A stretch of DNA of 64,000 nt from Bacillus massilioanorexius (GTDB lineage Bacteria; Bacillota; Bacilli; Bacillales; DSM-1321), in NCBI RefSeq assembly GCF_902374955.1, contig NZ_CABKRX010000094.1:62001-126000 (forward strand), written 5' to 3'. Positions 17,584 through 27,276 of this stretch are shown here, in pieces; position 1 is the stretch's first letter, and the number at the start of each line of letters is the position of its first letter. Under the pieces are notes generated by a model. That model searched no databases and was not told the origin of the DNA. It saw nothing but the letters and a program-made list of their open reading frames with translations. A program made the translations under genes and the position numbers.

Positions 17584-18704
17584 TGATTCAGTTAAAAGAA
17601 GGAGAATTTCCTGCGGTTAATCAACATCATCAATATGCGATTGTCGCAATAACAAAGCATGGGGTTGAACTAGCGAGGAAATTACATGCTGTGTTTACTC
17701 ATTCTGATTTGTATTATATGAGTAAACTCGAACGAGGTGATGAGCAGCAAAAACATATCCAATTATTTAGTGGAAGCGTTCGACTATTACTTCCTGTTCT
17801 TTTTCGAAAATATGATGGTCTTATTTTGATTATTTCGCTCGGTGCAGTTGTTCGTATGATTGCACCGATTTTACAAGATAAAAAAACGGACCCTGGAATT
17901 GTTGTAATTGATGATCGTGGTGAAAATGTCATTAGTGTTTTATCAGGTCATTTGGGAGGAGCTAATGAATTAACACATGAAGTAGCAGCTTCATTAGGAG
18001 CTAGCGCCATTATTACAACGGCTTCTGATGTTCAAAAAACGATTCCAGTAGACTTATTTGGCTCTCGATTTGGCTGGGTTTGGGATTCTGCTGAAAAATT
18101 AACACCAGTTAGTGCATCAGTAGTGAATGAAGAAAGGGTTGCCATTATCCAAGAATCAGGGGAAAAAAATTGGTGGACCTTCGAACGAGAAATGCCTTCT
18201 CATTTTACTCTTTATTCTGATATTCAAACGGCATTAATCGATAAACCACAAGCGGCACTTGTGATTACGCATCGGAAGTTAAATGATGATGAACATGCCA
18301 TTTTGGAAAATGGAGTCGTTTATCGACCGAAAAGCTTAGCTATTGGTATGGGGTGTAATAGAGGTACATCAGCAGAGGAAATTGAACAAGTTATCCTTAA
18401 TACGATGGACGAGTTAAAGCTATCGATTAAAAGTGTTAAAGCAATTTGCACAATCGATCTGAAAAAAGATGAGCTTGGATTAGTGGAAGTAGCTAATAAA
18501 TATGATTGGGAATTTGTTTATTATTCTCCTCAGGAGCTTAACAAAGTAAAAATAGAGCAACCATCAGATACGGTTTATAAATATACAGGTGCTCATGGGG
18601 TAAGTGAGCCAGCTGTGAGGCTCTATACTAGGGCTGATGAGCTTGTCCTCGTTAAGAAAAAATCAGGTAATACTACAATTTCGGTAGGTGTTATTGAATT
18701 CTAA
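17580..18704 (+). CDS. cbiG: Cobalt-precorrin-5A hydrolase CbiG
   Basis: CbiG opens the delta-lactone of cobalt-precorrin-5A, releasing acetaldehyde. The 374-residue protein has the N-terminal CbiG region with LIISLGAVVRMIAPIL (about 81-96) and VISVLSGHLGGANELTHEVA (about 118-137), then a C-terminal CobE/GbiG domain with LAIGMGCNRGTSAEEIE (about 255-271). It begins ATGATG, overlapping cbiF, and its end overlaps the upstream region of cbiA. Confidence 0.94.
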   Translation: MMIQLKEGEFPAVNQHHQYAIVAITKHGVELARKLHAVFTHSDLYYMSKLERGDEQQKHIQLFSGSVRLLLPVLFRKYDGLILIISLGAVVRMIAPILQDKKTDPGIVVIDDRGENVISVLSGHLGGANELTHEVAASLGASAIITTASDVQKTIPVDLFGSRFGWVWDSAEKLTPVSASVVNEERVAIIQESGEKNWWTFEREMPSHFTLYSDIQTALIDKPQAALVITHRKLNDDEHAILENGVVYRPKSLAIGMGCNRGTSAEEIEQVILNTMDELKLSIKSVKAICTIDLKKDELGLVEVANKYDWEFVYYSPQELNKVKIEQPSDTVYKYTGAHGVSEPAVRLYTRADELVLVKKKSGNTTISVGVIEF

Positions 18705-18729
18705 TCAAATTGTTAGAGGAAGTGTAAAA

Positions 18730-20108
18730 ATGAAAAGGAGAAGATTAGTCCTAGCGGGAACTGGTAGTGGTGTTGGAAAAACAACATTAACTCTAGGTAT
18801 TATGTCTGCATTCCGGAAAAAAGGGTATTCTGTTCAAGGCTATAAATGTGGACCTGATTATATTGATCCAACTTATCATAGTGCTGTTACAGGAAGAGTT
18901 TCTCGGAATTTGGATAGTTGGATGTTCGATGAAGAAATATTGAAAGATATTATAGCTCGAAATAGTGAGGATGCGGATATTTCAATTATAGAAGGGGTAA
19001 TGGGTTTTTTTGATGGGAAAAGCCCATTATCCAATCAAGGTTCAACTGCTGAAATTAGTATAATTACAGATTCCCCAGTAATTTTAGTTGTGAATTGTGC
19101 AAGTATGGCACGTAGTGTTGCTGCAATAGTTAAAGGCTTTCAAAATTTTGACTCTTCACCGAATATCGTTGGAGTAATAGCTAACTGTGTAGGAAGTGAA
19201 GGTCATTATAAAATTGTTAAAGCGGCAATTGAAAAAGAATGTGGGATTCCAGTTGTTGGCTATATGAAAAAAGAAAGCCATATTGATATACCAAGCAGAC
19301 ATTTAGGTCTTATTCCAGTTATTGAACGAGGAGAACTTGATGATTTTTTTGATACATTAGGAGAACTTGTTTTAGAGACTGTGGAGGTAGATCAGCTATA
19401 TCAACTAGCTGAAACAAAGGTAATTGAAAAAAACATACATCCATCTTTGAATCAAAATTAGAAGAGATTGTAACGATTGCAGTGGCGAAAGATGCTGCAT
19501 TTAATTTTTACTATCAAGAAAATTTGGAATTATTGGAAGCGTACGGAGCTAAGCTTGTTTATTTTTCACCATTAAAAGGAGAAGTACTTCCTACTGAAGC
19601 CAATGGTCTATATATTGGGGGAGGTTTTCCAGAAGAGTTTGCCGATATTTTAGCTCACCATGAAGATGTGAAGAGCTCGATAAAGATTGCCATTGAAAAT
19701 GGTTTACCAACACTAGCAGAGTGTGGCGGCTTTATGTATTTAACGGATTCTATTATCTCATCAGATGGTAAGAGCTATGACATGGTGGGCTTAATTCCTG
19801 GGAAAGTCACGATGCACACTAAAAGAGTGGCATTAGGCTACCGAGAAATTAATGGAGCTACCGATAATTTTTTGATTAGACAAAATCAATTTGTAAAAGG
19901 GCATGAATTTCACTACTCGACCTTTTCAACGGATATGCCTTATAAACCGGCTTACGAGACGAAAGGAAGAAAAGGAGTAAAAAAAGAGGGTTATTTATTA
20001 GATAATCTTGTATCGGGTTATACTCATCTACATTTTGCTTCTAATCCTGAAATAGTTAATCAATGGGTTCAAACTTGTTTACTGTATAAAACAAAGAAGA
20101 CATCATAG
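18730..20108 (+). CDS. cbiA: Cobyrinate a,c-diamide synthase CbiA, split by a -1 frame change
   Basis: CbiA uses ATP and glutamine to amidate the a and c side chains of cobyrinic acid. The N-terminal part from ATG 18730 (AGGAAGTG upstream) has the P-loop LAGTGSGVGKTT, YKCGPDYIDPTYHS and IIEGVMGFFDG. It meets a TAG at 19459-19461. The glutaminase half (IAVAKDAAFNFYY, GLYIGGGFPEEF, catalytic Cys in LAECGGFMYLTDS, HEFHYSTF) continues in the -1 frame to 20108. At 19428-19434 the bases A AAA AAC lie in the zero frame; slipping back one base there joins the halves into a normal 459-residue CbiA. It could be programmed frameshifting, transcript slippage on seven A, a mutation or a sequence error. 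The zero-frame product would be an ATPase half of about 243 residues. Confidence 0.88.
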
Positions 20109-20126
20109 AGGAAAGGGGTTTGTTTC

Positions 20127-20891
20127 ATGAAGAATGGAAAAGTATATCTTGTTGGGGCTGGACCTGGAGACCCTAAACTATTAACTATACGGGCATTAGA
20201 GTGTATAGAACAAGCAGATGTTATTGCTTATGATCGATTGGTCAATCCAGAAATATTAACATATGCTAAAAAGGATGCAGAAATTATTTTTTGTGGGAAA
20301 TTACCTGGGAAGCATGCATTCATTCAAGAAGAAATTCATCGATTATTAGTTGAAAAAGCGCTGGCTGGTAAAACAGTCACAAGATTAAAAGGTGGAGATC
20401 CATGCGTATTTGGTCGAGTAGGAGAAGAGGCGGAAATTTTAGCTGAGCAAGGGATTTATTATGAAATTGTTCCTGGCGTTACTTCTGGTATTGCGGCACC
20501 GGCTTATGCAGGAATACCAGTAACTCATCGTGATTATGCGTCTAGCTTTGCCATGGTTACAGGTCATGGAAGAGCAAACAAAGGTCAAGATCATATTAAT
20601 TGGCAGGCACTTGCACAAGGAATTGATACGATTGCCTTTTATATGGGGATGGGAAATCTACCCTACATATGTGAAAGTTTGATAACCCATGGTAGAGATA
20701 TTCAGACACCGGCTGCTGTTATAGAATGGGGAACGACGAAACGACAAAGAACCGTTACTGGAACACTTGAGAATATATATGAGTTAGCTGAAGAGGCTGG
20801 CTTAAATCATCCAGCTATTTTCTTAGTGGGGGATGTTATAAAAATTCGAGAAAAGGCTATGTGGTTCGAGAAAGTCATTGATTGTGAATAG
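20127..20891 (+). CDS. cobA: Uroporphyrinogen-III C-methyltransferase (CysG-A/SUMT)
   Basis: This enzyme methylates uroporphyrinogen III at C2 and C7 to precorrin-2, the branch point feeding siroheme and cobalamin. The 254-residue protein has VYLVGAGPGDPKLLTIRALE, AYDRLVNPEIL, TRLKGGDPCVFGRVGEEAE, VPGVTSGIAAPAYAGIPVTHRDYASS and FYMGMGNL, all SUMT hallmarks. In B. megaterium this gene (cysG-A) occupies the same place in the operon. It supplies the substrate for the whole upstream set. Confidence 0.95.
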   Translation: MKNGKVYLVGAGPGDPKLLTIRALECIEQADVIAYDRLVNPEILTYAKKDAEIIFCGKLPGKHAFIQEEIHRLLVEKALAGKTVTRLKGGDPCVFGRVGEEAEILAEQGIYYEIVPGVTSGIAAPAYAGIPVTHRDYASSFAMVTGHGRANKGQDHINWQALAQGIDTIAFYMGMGNLPYICESLITHGRDIQTPAAVIEWGTTKRQRTVTGTLENIYELAEEAGLNHPAIFLVGDVIKIREKAMWFEKVIDCE

Positions 20892-20912
20892 AATTTAGAG
20901 GTGTAGGGATAA

Positions 20913-21476
20913 GTGAATGTATTAGAGGCTTTAAAAAAACGAAGAGCGATTCGAAATTATGAAAATCGTGAAATAACAAAAGATGTCATAGAAACCTTAT
21001 TAGAAGTTGCTACATGGGCACCTAATGATCGTAATAGAGAGCCTTGGAGTTTTTTTGTCATAAAGGATGAAGCAAAGAAACGCTATGAAAATATGGCTGA
21101 ACAATACTTGGAAGAACGTTTTCCAACAAAGCCCAATCTTATTAAGAGTTCACTAGACGTTGTAACGAGTACACCTGTTATCATTGTGGCAACTGCTGAT
21201 ATCACATCAGATGATGAAGCTGCTTCTACAGATAATGAATATGCTGTTTGTTGTGCCATTCATTCCATGTGGTTAGCAGCGGAAGAACTTGGACTAGGTT
21301 TTGTCTGGCGTACTCGTGGAGTAGGGCTAGTTAGAGATCAGCGTTTATATGAGTTTATTGGAGCGCCTGAAAATAAAAAAATCATTGGTACTGTCTTTAT
21401 TGGCTATCCTCAAGAAAATCTTGAATTAACTGATAAAAGAAGAAAATCATATGATAATAAAACAATTTGGCTATAA
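20913..21476 (+). CDS. cbiY: Nitroreductase-family flavoprotein, last gene of the cbi operon
   Basis: This 187-residue protein is a nitroreductase-fold FMN enzyme: LKKRRAIRNYENREI at the N-terminus contains the phosphate-binding RR-x-x-R-x-Y pattern, with ATWAPNDRNREPWSFFVI (about 33-50) and HSMWLAAEELGLGFVWRTRG (about 113-132). It lies 21 nt after the SUMT gene and before the operon terminator, the position of cbiY in B. megaterium, hence the symbol. Its role in cobalamin synthesis is unproven; flavin reduction of cobalt or of a ring intermediate is one possibility. It starts with GTG at 20913 after AGAGGTGTAGGGA. No btuR follows here. Confidence 0.75.
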   Translation: MNVLEALKKRRAIRNYENREITKDVIETLLEVATWAPNDRNREPWSFFVIKDEAKKRYENMAEQYLEERFPTKPNLIKSSLDVVTSTPVIIVATADITSDDEAASTDNEYAVCCAIHSMWLAAEELGLGFVWRTRGVGLVRDQRLYEFIGAPENKKIIGTVFIGYPQENLELTDKRRKSYDNKTIWL

Positions 21477-21701
21477 GTATAGATAATGTCATCATCTTGT
21501 GCTGTTTTCTAAAAGGTGTTGTTTTTACATAAGTTCATTAGTATAAAAAGGATGAGTAGAATTCAACTTATGCGCACTTGTGATAGAATGGTAATAATTT
21601 TTGCGAAAATATCATGAAATTTAAAAGTATTGTAATAATCTGTTAACAATTAAAGCGTATAGTGTAGTTATAACCCCTTTTTCTTAAAATATATGTTTTG
21701 T

Positions 21702-21735
21702 AAATAGCTAGCCCATTGGGTTAGCTATTTTTCTG
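21702..21735 (+). terminator. Terminator of the cbi operon
   Basis: AAATAGCTAGCCC pairs with GGGTTAGCTATTT over 13 bp (one G-T) around ATT, followed by TTTTCTGT. The stretch 21477-21701 before it is AT-rich and shows no gene. Confidence 0.85.
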
Positions 21736-21766
21736 TCACTATATTGGAAAATTTATCATTTGGTGT

Positions 21767-21778
21767 AAGTGCTATAAT
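21767..21778 (+). promoter_or_regulatory. Extended -10 promoter for the heme oxidase gene
   Basis: TGCTATAAT (TATAAT at 21773-21778) is an extended -10 element about 33 bases before the start codon. No good -35 lies at 17 bp, which is normal for extended -10 promoters. Confidence 0.5.
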
Positions 21779-21810
21779 TATAGATAATATTTGAGGGGGA
21801 AGTGGATACT

Positions 21811-23208
21811 GTGAAGAAAGTTGTCGTCATAGGTGGAGGCATTACAGGACTATCAACGATGTACTATTTACAAAATTGGAAAAGGCAACACGGATTAGAA
21901 ATTGAGTTACTATTAATTGAAAAAAATAATCAATTAGGTGGGAAGATTAGAACGGTTTATCATAATGGTTTTAAAATCGAAAGCGGTGCGGATTCCATTG
22001 TAGCAAATAAGAAGGATGTTCTTCCTTTATTAGAGGATTTACAATTAAATGATGATATTGTTTATAATGCAACAGGTACGTCATTTATTTATACAGATCA
22101 TCAATTACATAAAATGCCTGATGGCTGTGTATATGGGATACCTACAAGTATAGCTGCTTTAAATAACAGTGCTCTTGTTTCTAAACAAGGAAAGGAAGCT
22201 GCGCTTAAGGATTTAGATAGTGAGAATATAAGGTTTACAAAAGAAGACTCTATTGGAGAGTTTTTAGAGTGCTTCTTAGGTAAGGAAATGGTTGAAAAAC
22301 AAATATCACCGATTCTTTCTGGTGTTTATTCAGGAAATCTTTATGATCTTTCCATTGCTTCAACACTTCCATATTTACTAGATTATAAGAATGAATATGG
22401 TAGTATTATACGTGGATTAGCTGCTAATCCTCTACAAGCTAATAAAAACAATAAAAAATTTATTTCGTTTAAAAATGGATTAAAAACATTAATTGATCAA
22501 TTAGAATCCAAATTGACAGATGTTACTATTTTAAAAGGGGTACAAACATCTTCGGTTCAAAAAGAAAAACATGGATATGCAATCACTTGTGAAAATTACG
22601 ATACTATACAAGCAGATACGATAGTTTTAAGCATACCTCATAATGCTGCACAGCAATTATTGAACGATGAGAAATTAGATCAAAATTTTAATCGATTAAA
22701 AAACTCATCTCTAATTAGTATTTATTTAGGATTTGATTTACCAGATTCAAAATTACCGACAGATGGTACTGGCTTTATTGTTTCATCAGAAGATACGGAT
22801 TTGCTTTGTAATGCTTGTACTTGGACAAGTAGAAAATGGCCAAATACATCAACAGATGGTAAATTATTAACACGTCTTTTTTATAAAAGTTCCATACCTT
22901 CTTATGAGCAACTGAATAATATGAACGAGAATGAATTGTTGAAAGTAGCGATGATGGATATCGAAAAATCGCTAGGATTGAAAGATATGCCTATTTCAGT
23001 AGAGGTAACGAAATGGACGAACTTAATGCCCAATTATACGATTGAACATCCAGAGTGTATACGTTTATTAAATATGGATTTAGAAAAAACGTATCCAAAT
23101 GTTCATTTGGCAGGCTGTTCATACTATGGCGTAGGTATTGGAGCTTGTATTACAAATGGTAAAAATTTAGCAGAACGTTTAGCTAAAAACCTGTTTGTAT
23201 TTGCGTAA
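21811..23208 (+). CDS. hemY: Coproporphyrinogen III / protoporphyrinogen oxidase (HemY/CgoX)
   Basis: This FAD enzyme oxidises coproporphyrinogen III (or protoporphyrinogen IX) in heme synthesis; in Gram-positives it acts in the coproporphyrin-dependent route. The protein of about 465 residues begins KKVVVIGGGITGLSTMYYLQ (dinucleotide-binding fold), has LLIEKNNQLGGKIRT and ESGADSIVANKKD, and ends with the FAD site VHLAGCSYYGVGIGACITNG. I choose the GTG at 21811, about ten bases after GAGGGGGA; the GTG at 21802 is too close to it. It stands alone between two terminators, away from other hem genes, but beside another tetrapyrrole pathway. Confidence 0.9.
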   Translation: MKKVVVIGGGITGLSTMYYLQNWKRQHGLEIELLLIEKNNQLGGKIRTVYHNGFKIESGADSIVANKKDVLPLLEDLQLNDDIVYNATGTSFIYTDHQLHKMPDGCVYGIPTSIAALNNSALVSKQGKEAALKDLDSENIRFTKEDSIGEFLECFLGKEMVEKQISPILSGVYSGNLYDLSIASTLPYLLDYKNEYGSIIRGLAANPLQANKNNKKFISFKNGLKTLIDQLESKLTDVTILKGVQTSSVQKEKHGYAITCENYDTIQADTIVLSIPHNAAQQLLNDEKLDQNFNRLKNSSLISIYLGFDLPDSKLPTDGTGFIVSSEDTDLLCNACTWTSRKWPNTSTDGKLLTRLFYKSSIPSYEQLNNMNENELLKVAMMDIEKSLGLKDMPISVEVTKWTNLMPNYTIEHPECIRLLNMDLEKTYPNVHLAGCSYYGVGIGACITNGKNLAERLAKNLFVFA

Positions 23209-23218
23209 TAATTGTAGG

Positions 23219-23267
23219 AAAAGACTTGTATCGTATCAATTATTGATACGATACAAGTCTTTTTTGA
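23219..23267 (+). terminator. Perfect terminator after hemY
   Basis: AAGACTTGTATCGTATCAAT is followed almost at once by its exact complement and TTTTTT. It is one of the longest perfect stems in the window. The 23268-23600 stretch after it has no gene; it includes a short hairpin (CAAGCAA/TTGCTTG near 23400) and a locally GC-richer patch (23280-23390) that may be a decayed repeat. Confidence 0.9.
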
Positions 23268-23611
23268 TGATCATTTTATTCATTGCGACGGTTGTGAATG
23301 TAGAAAGTCTAGCAAGTGGATTGCGACGCGCGACATGATAAGTAATTATTTGGAGTGAAGGTTCATCGTCGACTGCCATACGGACTTGGAACATAAATCA
23401 AGCAATATTTGTTGCTTGTTCAATGACAACACGGTTTGTGATAATGGTATTTGTTATATAGGTATAATATTATTTGTGGCTGAAAAAGACTTTTTGAATG
23501 TAAATTCGATATAAACTAATAATTTGTAAAGGAAAATGGCAAAATAAATCAAGTGCAATTCATAAATATAATCTAATGTATCGAGAATAGATTATAGAAA
23601 GAAGTGGTTGA

Positions 23612-23833
23612 ATGGTTGAGTTATTAGGTATATTAGCTGGAGTATTTATCTTATTATCCTTTGCAATTACTGGGGAAAGAAAGATTCGCATGATTAATAT
23701 TATCGGTTGCATCCTGTTTGTCGTTTACGGTCTTTTAATTGGGGCACTAAGTATATGGATCATAAATGGAATTCTAATTTTTATACATATTTGGTATCTA
23801 ATAAAAGGCAAAATAAAAGAGGAAAGTAAATAA
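23612..23833 (+). CDS. Small membrane protein, YgjV-like
   Basis: This 73-residue hydrophobic protein has three predicted membrane helices (about 3-20, 27-46, 48-64) and a charged C-terminus (KGKIKEESK). The pattern GERKIRMINIIGCILFVVYGLLIGALSIWIINGILI, with the N-x-x-G...YG core, resembles YgjV-type bacterial inner membrane proteins. Function is unknown. The ribosome site (AGAAGTGG) is weak. It is a single gene followed by its own hairpin. Confidence 0.6.
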   Translation: MVELLGILAGVFILLSFAITGERKIRMINIIGCILFVVYGLLIGALSIWIINGILIFIHIWYLIKGKIKEESK

Positions 23834-23848
23834 TTTTTGTTCTCTACA

Positions 23849-23888
23849 TGACCTTCGTCTATGAAAATTGAACGAAGGTTTTTTTAGT
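23849..23888 (+). terminator. Terminator after the small membrane protein
   Basis: ACCTTCGT pairs with ACGAAGGT around a 14-base loop and ends in seven T. Confidence 0.75.
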
Positions 23889-23984
23889 AAATAACTATTG
23901 AAAAATATTTTTATTTTTCGAATAAATTTATTTACATATAGAAAAGAACGGAGTATTATAATCTCTAGTTTCATATTTTCAAAT

Positions 23985-24140
23985 CGCTTAATCATTATGA
24001 GCGGGGGACCCATAATAGGATGAATAATGTCCTGCCGGGGTGAATCCTACGTTTTGTAGGTAGGGATACTCTTCTGTCCCGAATCCGACAGCTAACCTCG
24101 TAAGCGTTGTGAGAGGGGAAGGTGAAGCTTATGGAAAAAT
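23985..24140 (+). promoter_or_regulatory. ydaO/yuaA-type c-di-AMP riboswitch upstream of kimA
   Basis: Landmarks of the ydaO aptamer appear in order: GAGCGGGGGACCCA, GCCGGGGTGAATCC, TAGGGATACTC, CCCGAATCCGACAG and CTAACCTCGTAAGCG. In B. subtilis this RNA binds c-di-AMP and shuts off the kimA (ydaO) and ktrAB potassium genes. Here it precedes a kimA homologue, as in B. subtilis. Confidence 0.92.
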
Positions 24141-24146
24141 TTATAA

Positions 24147-24192
24147 CAGTCCATAAGGTTATTTACTGTGCCTTATGGGCTTATTTATCTTT
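24147..24192 (+). terminator. Expression-platform terminator of the c-di-AMP riboswitch
   Basis: TCCATAAGG pairs with CCTTATGGG around a 12-base loop and is followed by CTTATTTATCTTT. Its place directly after the aptamer suggests it forms when c-di-AMP is bound. Confidence 0.65.
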
Positions 24193-24331
24193 GTCTTGAA
24201 CAGCATATTGATGAAAAAACTAGTTCGTTGACCTTACACTGCAATATATAACTGCATAGGAGTAGCACAATTTGAGGAACGAACTTAGTAATTATGATCG
24301 TATTAAATTTCAATCATATGGAGATGTCATT

Positions 24332-26158
24332 ATGTTATCAGGATTAAAAAGATTGTTAATTGGTCATCCGCTTAAGTCAACCGAATTAGGAGATCAGAAA
24401 TTAAATAAGAAAAAAGCTTTAGCTATTTTATCTTCAGATGCTTTATCATCTGTAGCATACGGACCTGAGCAAATATTAATAGTCTTACTATCAGTAAGTG
24501 CACTAGCATATTGGTATTCGATTCCAATAGCTGCATTTGTATTATTTTTGCTATTGGCACTTATCTTATCATATCGTCAAATCATATATGCTTATCCACA
24601 TGGTGGAGGAGCATATATAGTATCAAAGGAAAATTTAGGTGTAAACGCGGGGCTGATTGCAGGAGGATCTTTATTAGTAGACTATATTTTAACCGTATCG
24701 GTTAGTGTTTCTGCTGGTACAGACGCTATCACATCAGCGTTCCCGACACTTCACCCATATAAAGTAATAATTGCTTGTGTTTTAGTTATTTTGTTAACTT
24801 TACTGAATTTAAGAGGCTTAACCGAGTCTGCTTCGATTTTAGCTTATCCAGTTTATTTATTTGTATTTGCTTTATTCATATTAATTGGTGTCGGTATATA
24901 TCAAATTGTAACAGGTCACGTTTCACCTGATTTACACCAATCAATCGGTACACCTGTAGCAGGTATTTCGTTGTTTATATTATTGAAAGCATTTGCTTCT
25001 GGCAGTTCAGCATTAACAGGAGTAGAAGCAATTTCAAATGCTATTCCTAATTTTAAGGATCCCGCACCTAAAAATGCTGCAAAAACGTTAATGGCAATGG
25101 GGCTAATTTTAGCTGTACTATTTACTGGAATTGTTTTTCTTGCTTATTATTATGGAGTTGGACCAAAGCATGATGAAACCGTTGTATCACAGATTGCTAG
25201 TCAAATATTTGGAAGAAACTTGATGTATTATTTTATCCAGGGGACTACAGCCTTAATTCTTGTCTTAGCTGCTAATACGGGTTTTTCTGCTTTTCCCTTA
25301 CTTGCTTATAATCTAGCAAAAGATAAATATATTGCCAGAATGTTTACGAATAGAGGGGATCGATTAGGTTATTCAAATGGTATTATTTTTCTAGGAATCG
25401 CTTCGATAGTATTAATTATCACTTTCCAAGGTCATACGGAAAAACTAATCCCGTTATATGCAGTCGGTGTATTTATTCCTTTTACGTTTTCTCAAACGGG
25501 TATGCTTGTAAAATGGATTCGTGAAAAACCAAAAAACTGGCTTGTAAAACTAACTATTAATTTTGTTGGAGCATTTATTAGCTTTGGTGTTATGATGATT
25601 TTCTTCATAACAAAGTTTACTCAAGTTTGGGCAGTATTAATTTTCTTACCATGGCTTATTTTCTGCTTTCATAAAATTAAAAAGCACTATGATGCAGTCG
25701 GTGCACAATTGAGAATCGCTATAGACGATCCCGCACCTAAAATTTCAGGGAATGTAATCATTGTACCTATAGCTGGAATGACAAGAGTTGTGGAAAATTC
25801 ATTGAATTATGCTAAATCACTCGCACCAGATCAAATCATCGCTGTTCATATATCATTTGAAAAAAATAGTGAAAAGAGCTTTGAGGAAAAGTGGAAGAAA
25901 TGGCAACCGGATATTCGATTAGTTACGCTATATTCAAGTTATAGAAGCATGGTTCAACCACTTACCAAATTTATAAAAATCGTTGAGCATAAAGCAAATG
26001 AGTCTAACTATCGAGTAACGGTACTGATTCCACAATTTATTCCGAATAAAAGCTGGCAAAACATTTTGCATAATCAATCCAGTTTAATCATTCGAACTGT
26101 GCTACTTTATCAAAAGGATGTTATCGTTACAACAGTGCCATTTCATTTAAAAGGCTAA
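24332..26158 (+). CDS. kimA: High-affinity potassium importer KimA
   Basis: KimA is an APC-superfamily proton/K+ symporter; c-di-AMP controls it at the RNA level and in B. subtilis also by binding its C-terminal domain. I start at ATG 24332 (608 residues, close to the B. subtilis length) because GGAGA lies seven bases upstream; earlier in-frame codons lack a site. The N-terminus LSGLKRLLIGHPLKSTELGDQKLNKKKALAILSSDALSSVAYGPEQ is family-typical. Twelve hydrophobic helices follow to about residue 455, then a soluble USP-like domain (VIIVPIAGMTRVVENSLNYAKSLAPDQIIAVHI...). Confidence 0.93.
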   Translation: MLSGLKRLLIGHPLKSTELGDQKLNKKKALAILSSDALSSVAYGPEQILIVLLSVSALAYWYSIPIAAFVLFLLLALILSYRQIIYAYPHGGGAYIVSKENLGVNAGLIAGGSLLVDYILTVSVSVSAGTDAITSAFPTLHPYKVIIACVLVILLTLLNLRGLTESASILAYPVYLFVFALFILIGVGIYQIVTGHVSPDLHQSIGTPVAGISLFILLKAFASGSSALTGVEAISNAIPNFKDPAPKNAAKTLMAMGLILAVLFTGIVFLAYYYGVGPKHDETVVSQIASQIFGRNLMYYFIQGTTALILVLAANTGFSAFPLLAYNLAKDKYIARMFTNRGDRLGYSNGIIFLGIASIVLIITFQGHTEKLIPLYAVGVFIPFTFSQTGMLVKWIREKPKNWLVKLTINFVGAFISFGVMMIFFITKFTQVWAVLIFLPWLIFCFHKIKKHYDAVGAQLRIAIDDPAPKISGNVIIVPIAGMTRVVENSLNYAKSLAPDQIIAVHISFEKNSEKSFEEKWKKWQPDIRLVTLYSSYRSMVQPLTKFIKIVEHKANESNYRVTVLIPQFIPNKSWQNILHNQSSLIIRTVLLYQKDVIVTTVPFHLKG

Positions 26159-26227
26159 GATAGCTGTCTTAAATATGGTATCCTTTAAAAGAGCTGGTGT
26201 TTACGTGTCTAGTTAGATTATTTTTAT

Positions 26228-26324
26228 CATTTACTTCTTCCGCTATAGAGGAAGAAGTAATATATACAAAAAGAGAGGGTGTCCAACCAATTCAATGGAT
26301 TTTGGACACTCTCTTTTTTAGATT
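26228..26324 (+). terminator. Two tandem hairpins after kimA
   Basis: The first stem is TTACTTCTTCC/GGAAGAAGTAA without a T-run. The second (about 26272-26322) is AGAGAGGGTGTCC pairing with GGACACTCTCTT and ends in TTTTTT, a strong terminator. The remaining bases up to 26499 are AT-rich with no gene. Confidence 0.75.
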
Positions 26325-26499
26325 AATAGTTTGTGATTTTATTGATTTTATTTAGTTCATTGAACGATAACTGAATATCTCATATTCATTTAAGTTATAT
26401 TCACTTCCAGATGAATGAAGTTCTCAGAAGAAAAGAGAATATAATAGGTTATTTTCGACATAATGAAATTATAGAATGCTGCTTCAGGAGGAATTGTTT

Positions 26500-27174
26500 T
26501 TGGGAGATTTGAATATTGGCTTGATAACAATTAAATTACTTATAGGCTTTCTAGCTTTATTTTTTACAATCCTGATAACAGGGAGAAGTTCGATTACGCC
26601 TTTTCATTATGTATTTATCCTATTATTGGATGATTTAGTTGGACATGCTATCTATGAGGATCACATTAATATTATGTATGTGTTATATACAATTGGGCTG
26701 TGGACCGTATTAATGCTGTTGTTTCAATATCTCTCATTAAAATGGAACAAGGTAAGGTTTATTTTAGAAGGAAAACCTGCGATTATTATTAGAAATGGAA
26801 TAATTGATAGGAGTTTAGCTGCTAAATATAAACTGAGTGTGAATCAAATATTGAGTTTATTAAGACAAAAAGATGTTTTTTCATTACGTGAAGTTGCATT
26901 TGCACTTATGGAGCCGAATGGACAAATCAGTATACGTTTGCAGTCAACACATGAAAAAACAACAAGACAAGATTTTCATTTTCCTGAGAACCCCATATTT
27001 TTAGCTACTACATTTATCCTTGATGGCAAAATTATTTGGGATAATTTAGAAGAATTTGGTTACGATCGTAATTGGCTGTATAATCAATTACAGGCTCAAG
27101 GGTTTGAAAATGAAAAAAATATATTTTATGCGGAATGGTTACAAGATCAAGGGCTTCATATTTCTCCAAAATGA
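26500..27174 (+). CDS. DUF421 membrane protein (YetF/YcaP-like)
   Basis: This protein of about 224 residues has three N-terminal membrane helices followed by a cytoplasmic domain with the DUF421 pattern GKPAIIIRNGIIDRSLAAKYKLSVNQILSLLRQKDVFSLREVAFALMEPNGQISI. YetF-like proteins are common in spore formers, some linked to spore germination, but their molecular function is unclear. I start it at TTG 26500 because CAGGAGGA lies eight bases upstream; the ATG at 26476 has no site. It is a single gene. Confidence 0.85.
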   Translation: MGDLNIGLITIKLLIGFLALFFTILITGRSSITPFHYVFILLLDDLVGHAIYEDHINIMYVLYTIGLWTVLMLLFQYLSLKWNKVRFILEGKPAIIIRNGIIDRSLAAKYKLSVNQILSLLRQKDVFSLREVAFALMEPNGQISIRLQSTHEKTTRQDFHFPENPIFLATTFILDGKIIWDNLEEFGYDRNWLYNQLQAQGFENEKNIFYAEWLQDQGLHISPK

Positions 27175-27276
27175 GATTTATAAGTTGAAAAACAATCATC
27201 TTTAGCAACTAACATAAAAGTATTGTTATTAACGAAGATAAAGCATTACGCTTAATTATAAAATAGATAAGAATGT

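Noticed and set aside
23280..23390. GC-richer patch after hemY as a fifth repeat copy or small RNA
   Set aside because: Shared blocks are too few and no stable hairpin or terminator marks an RNA gene.
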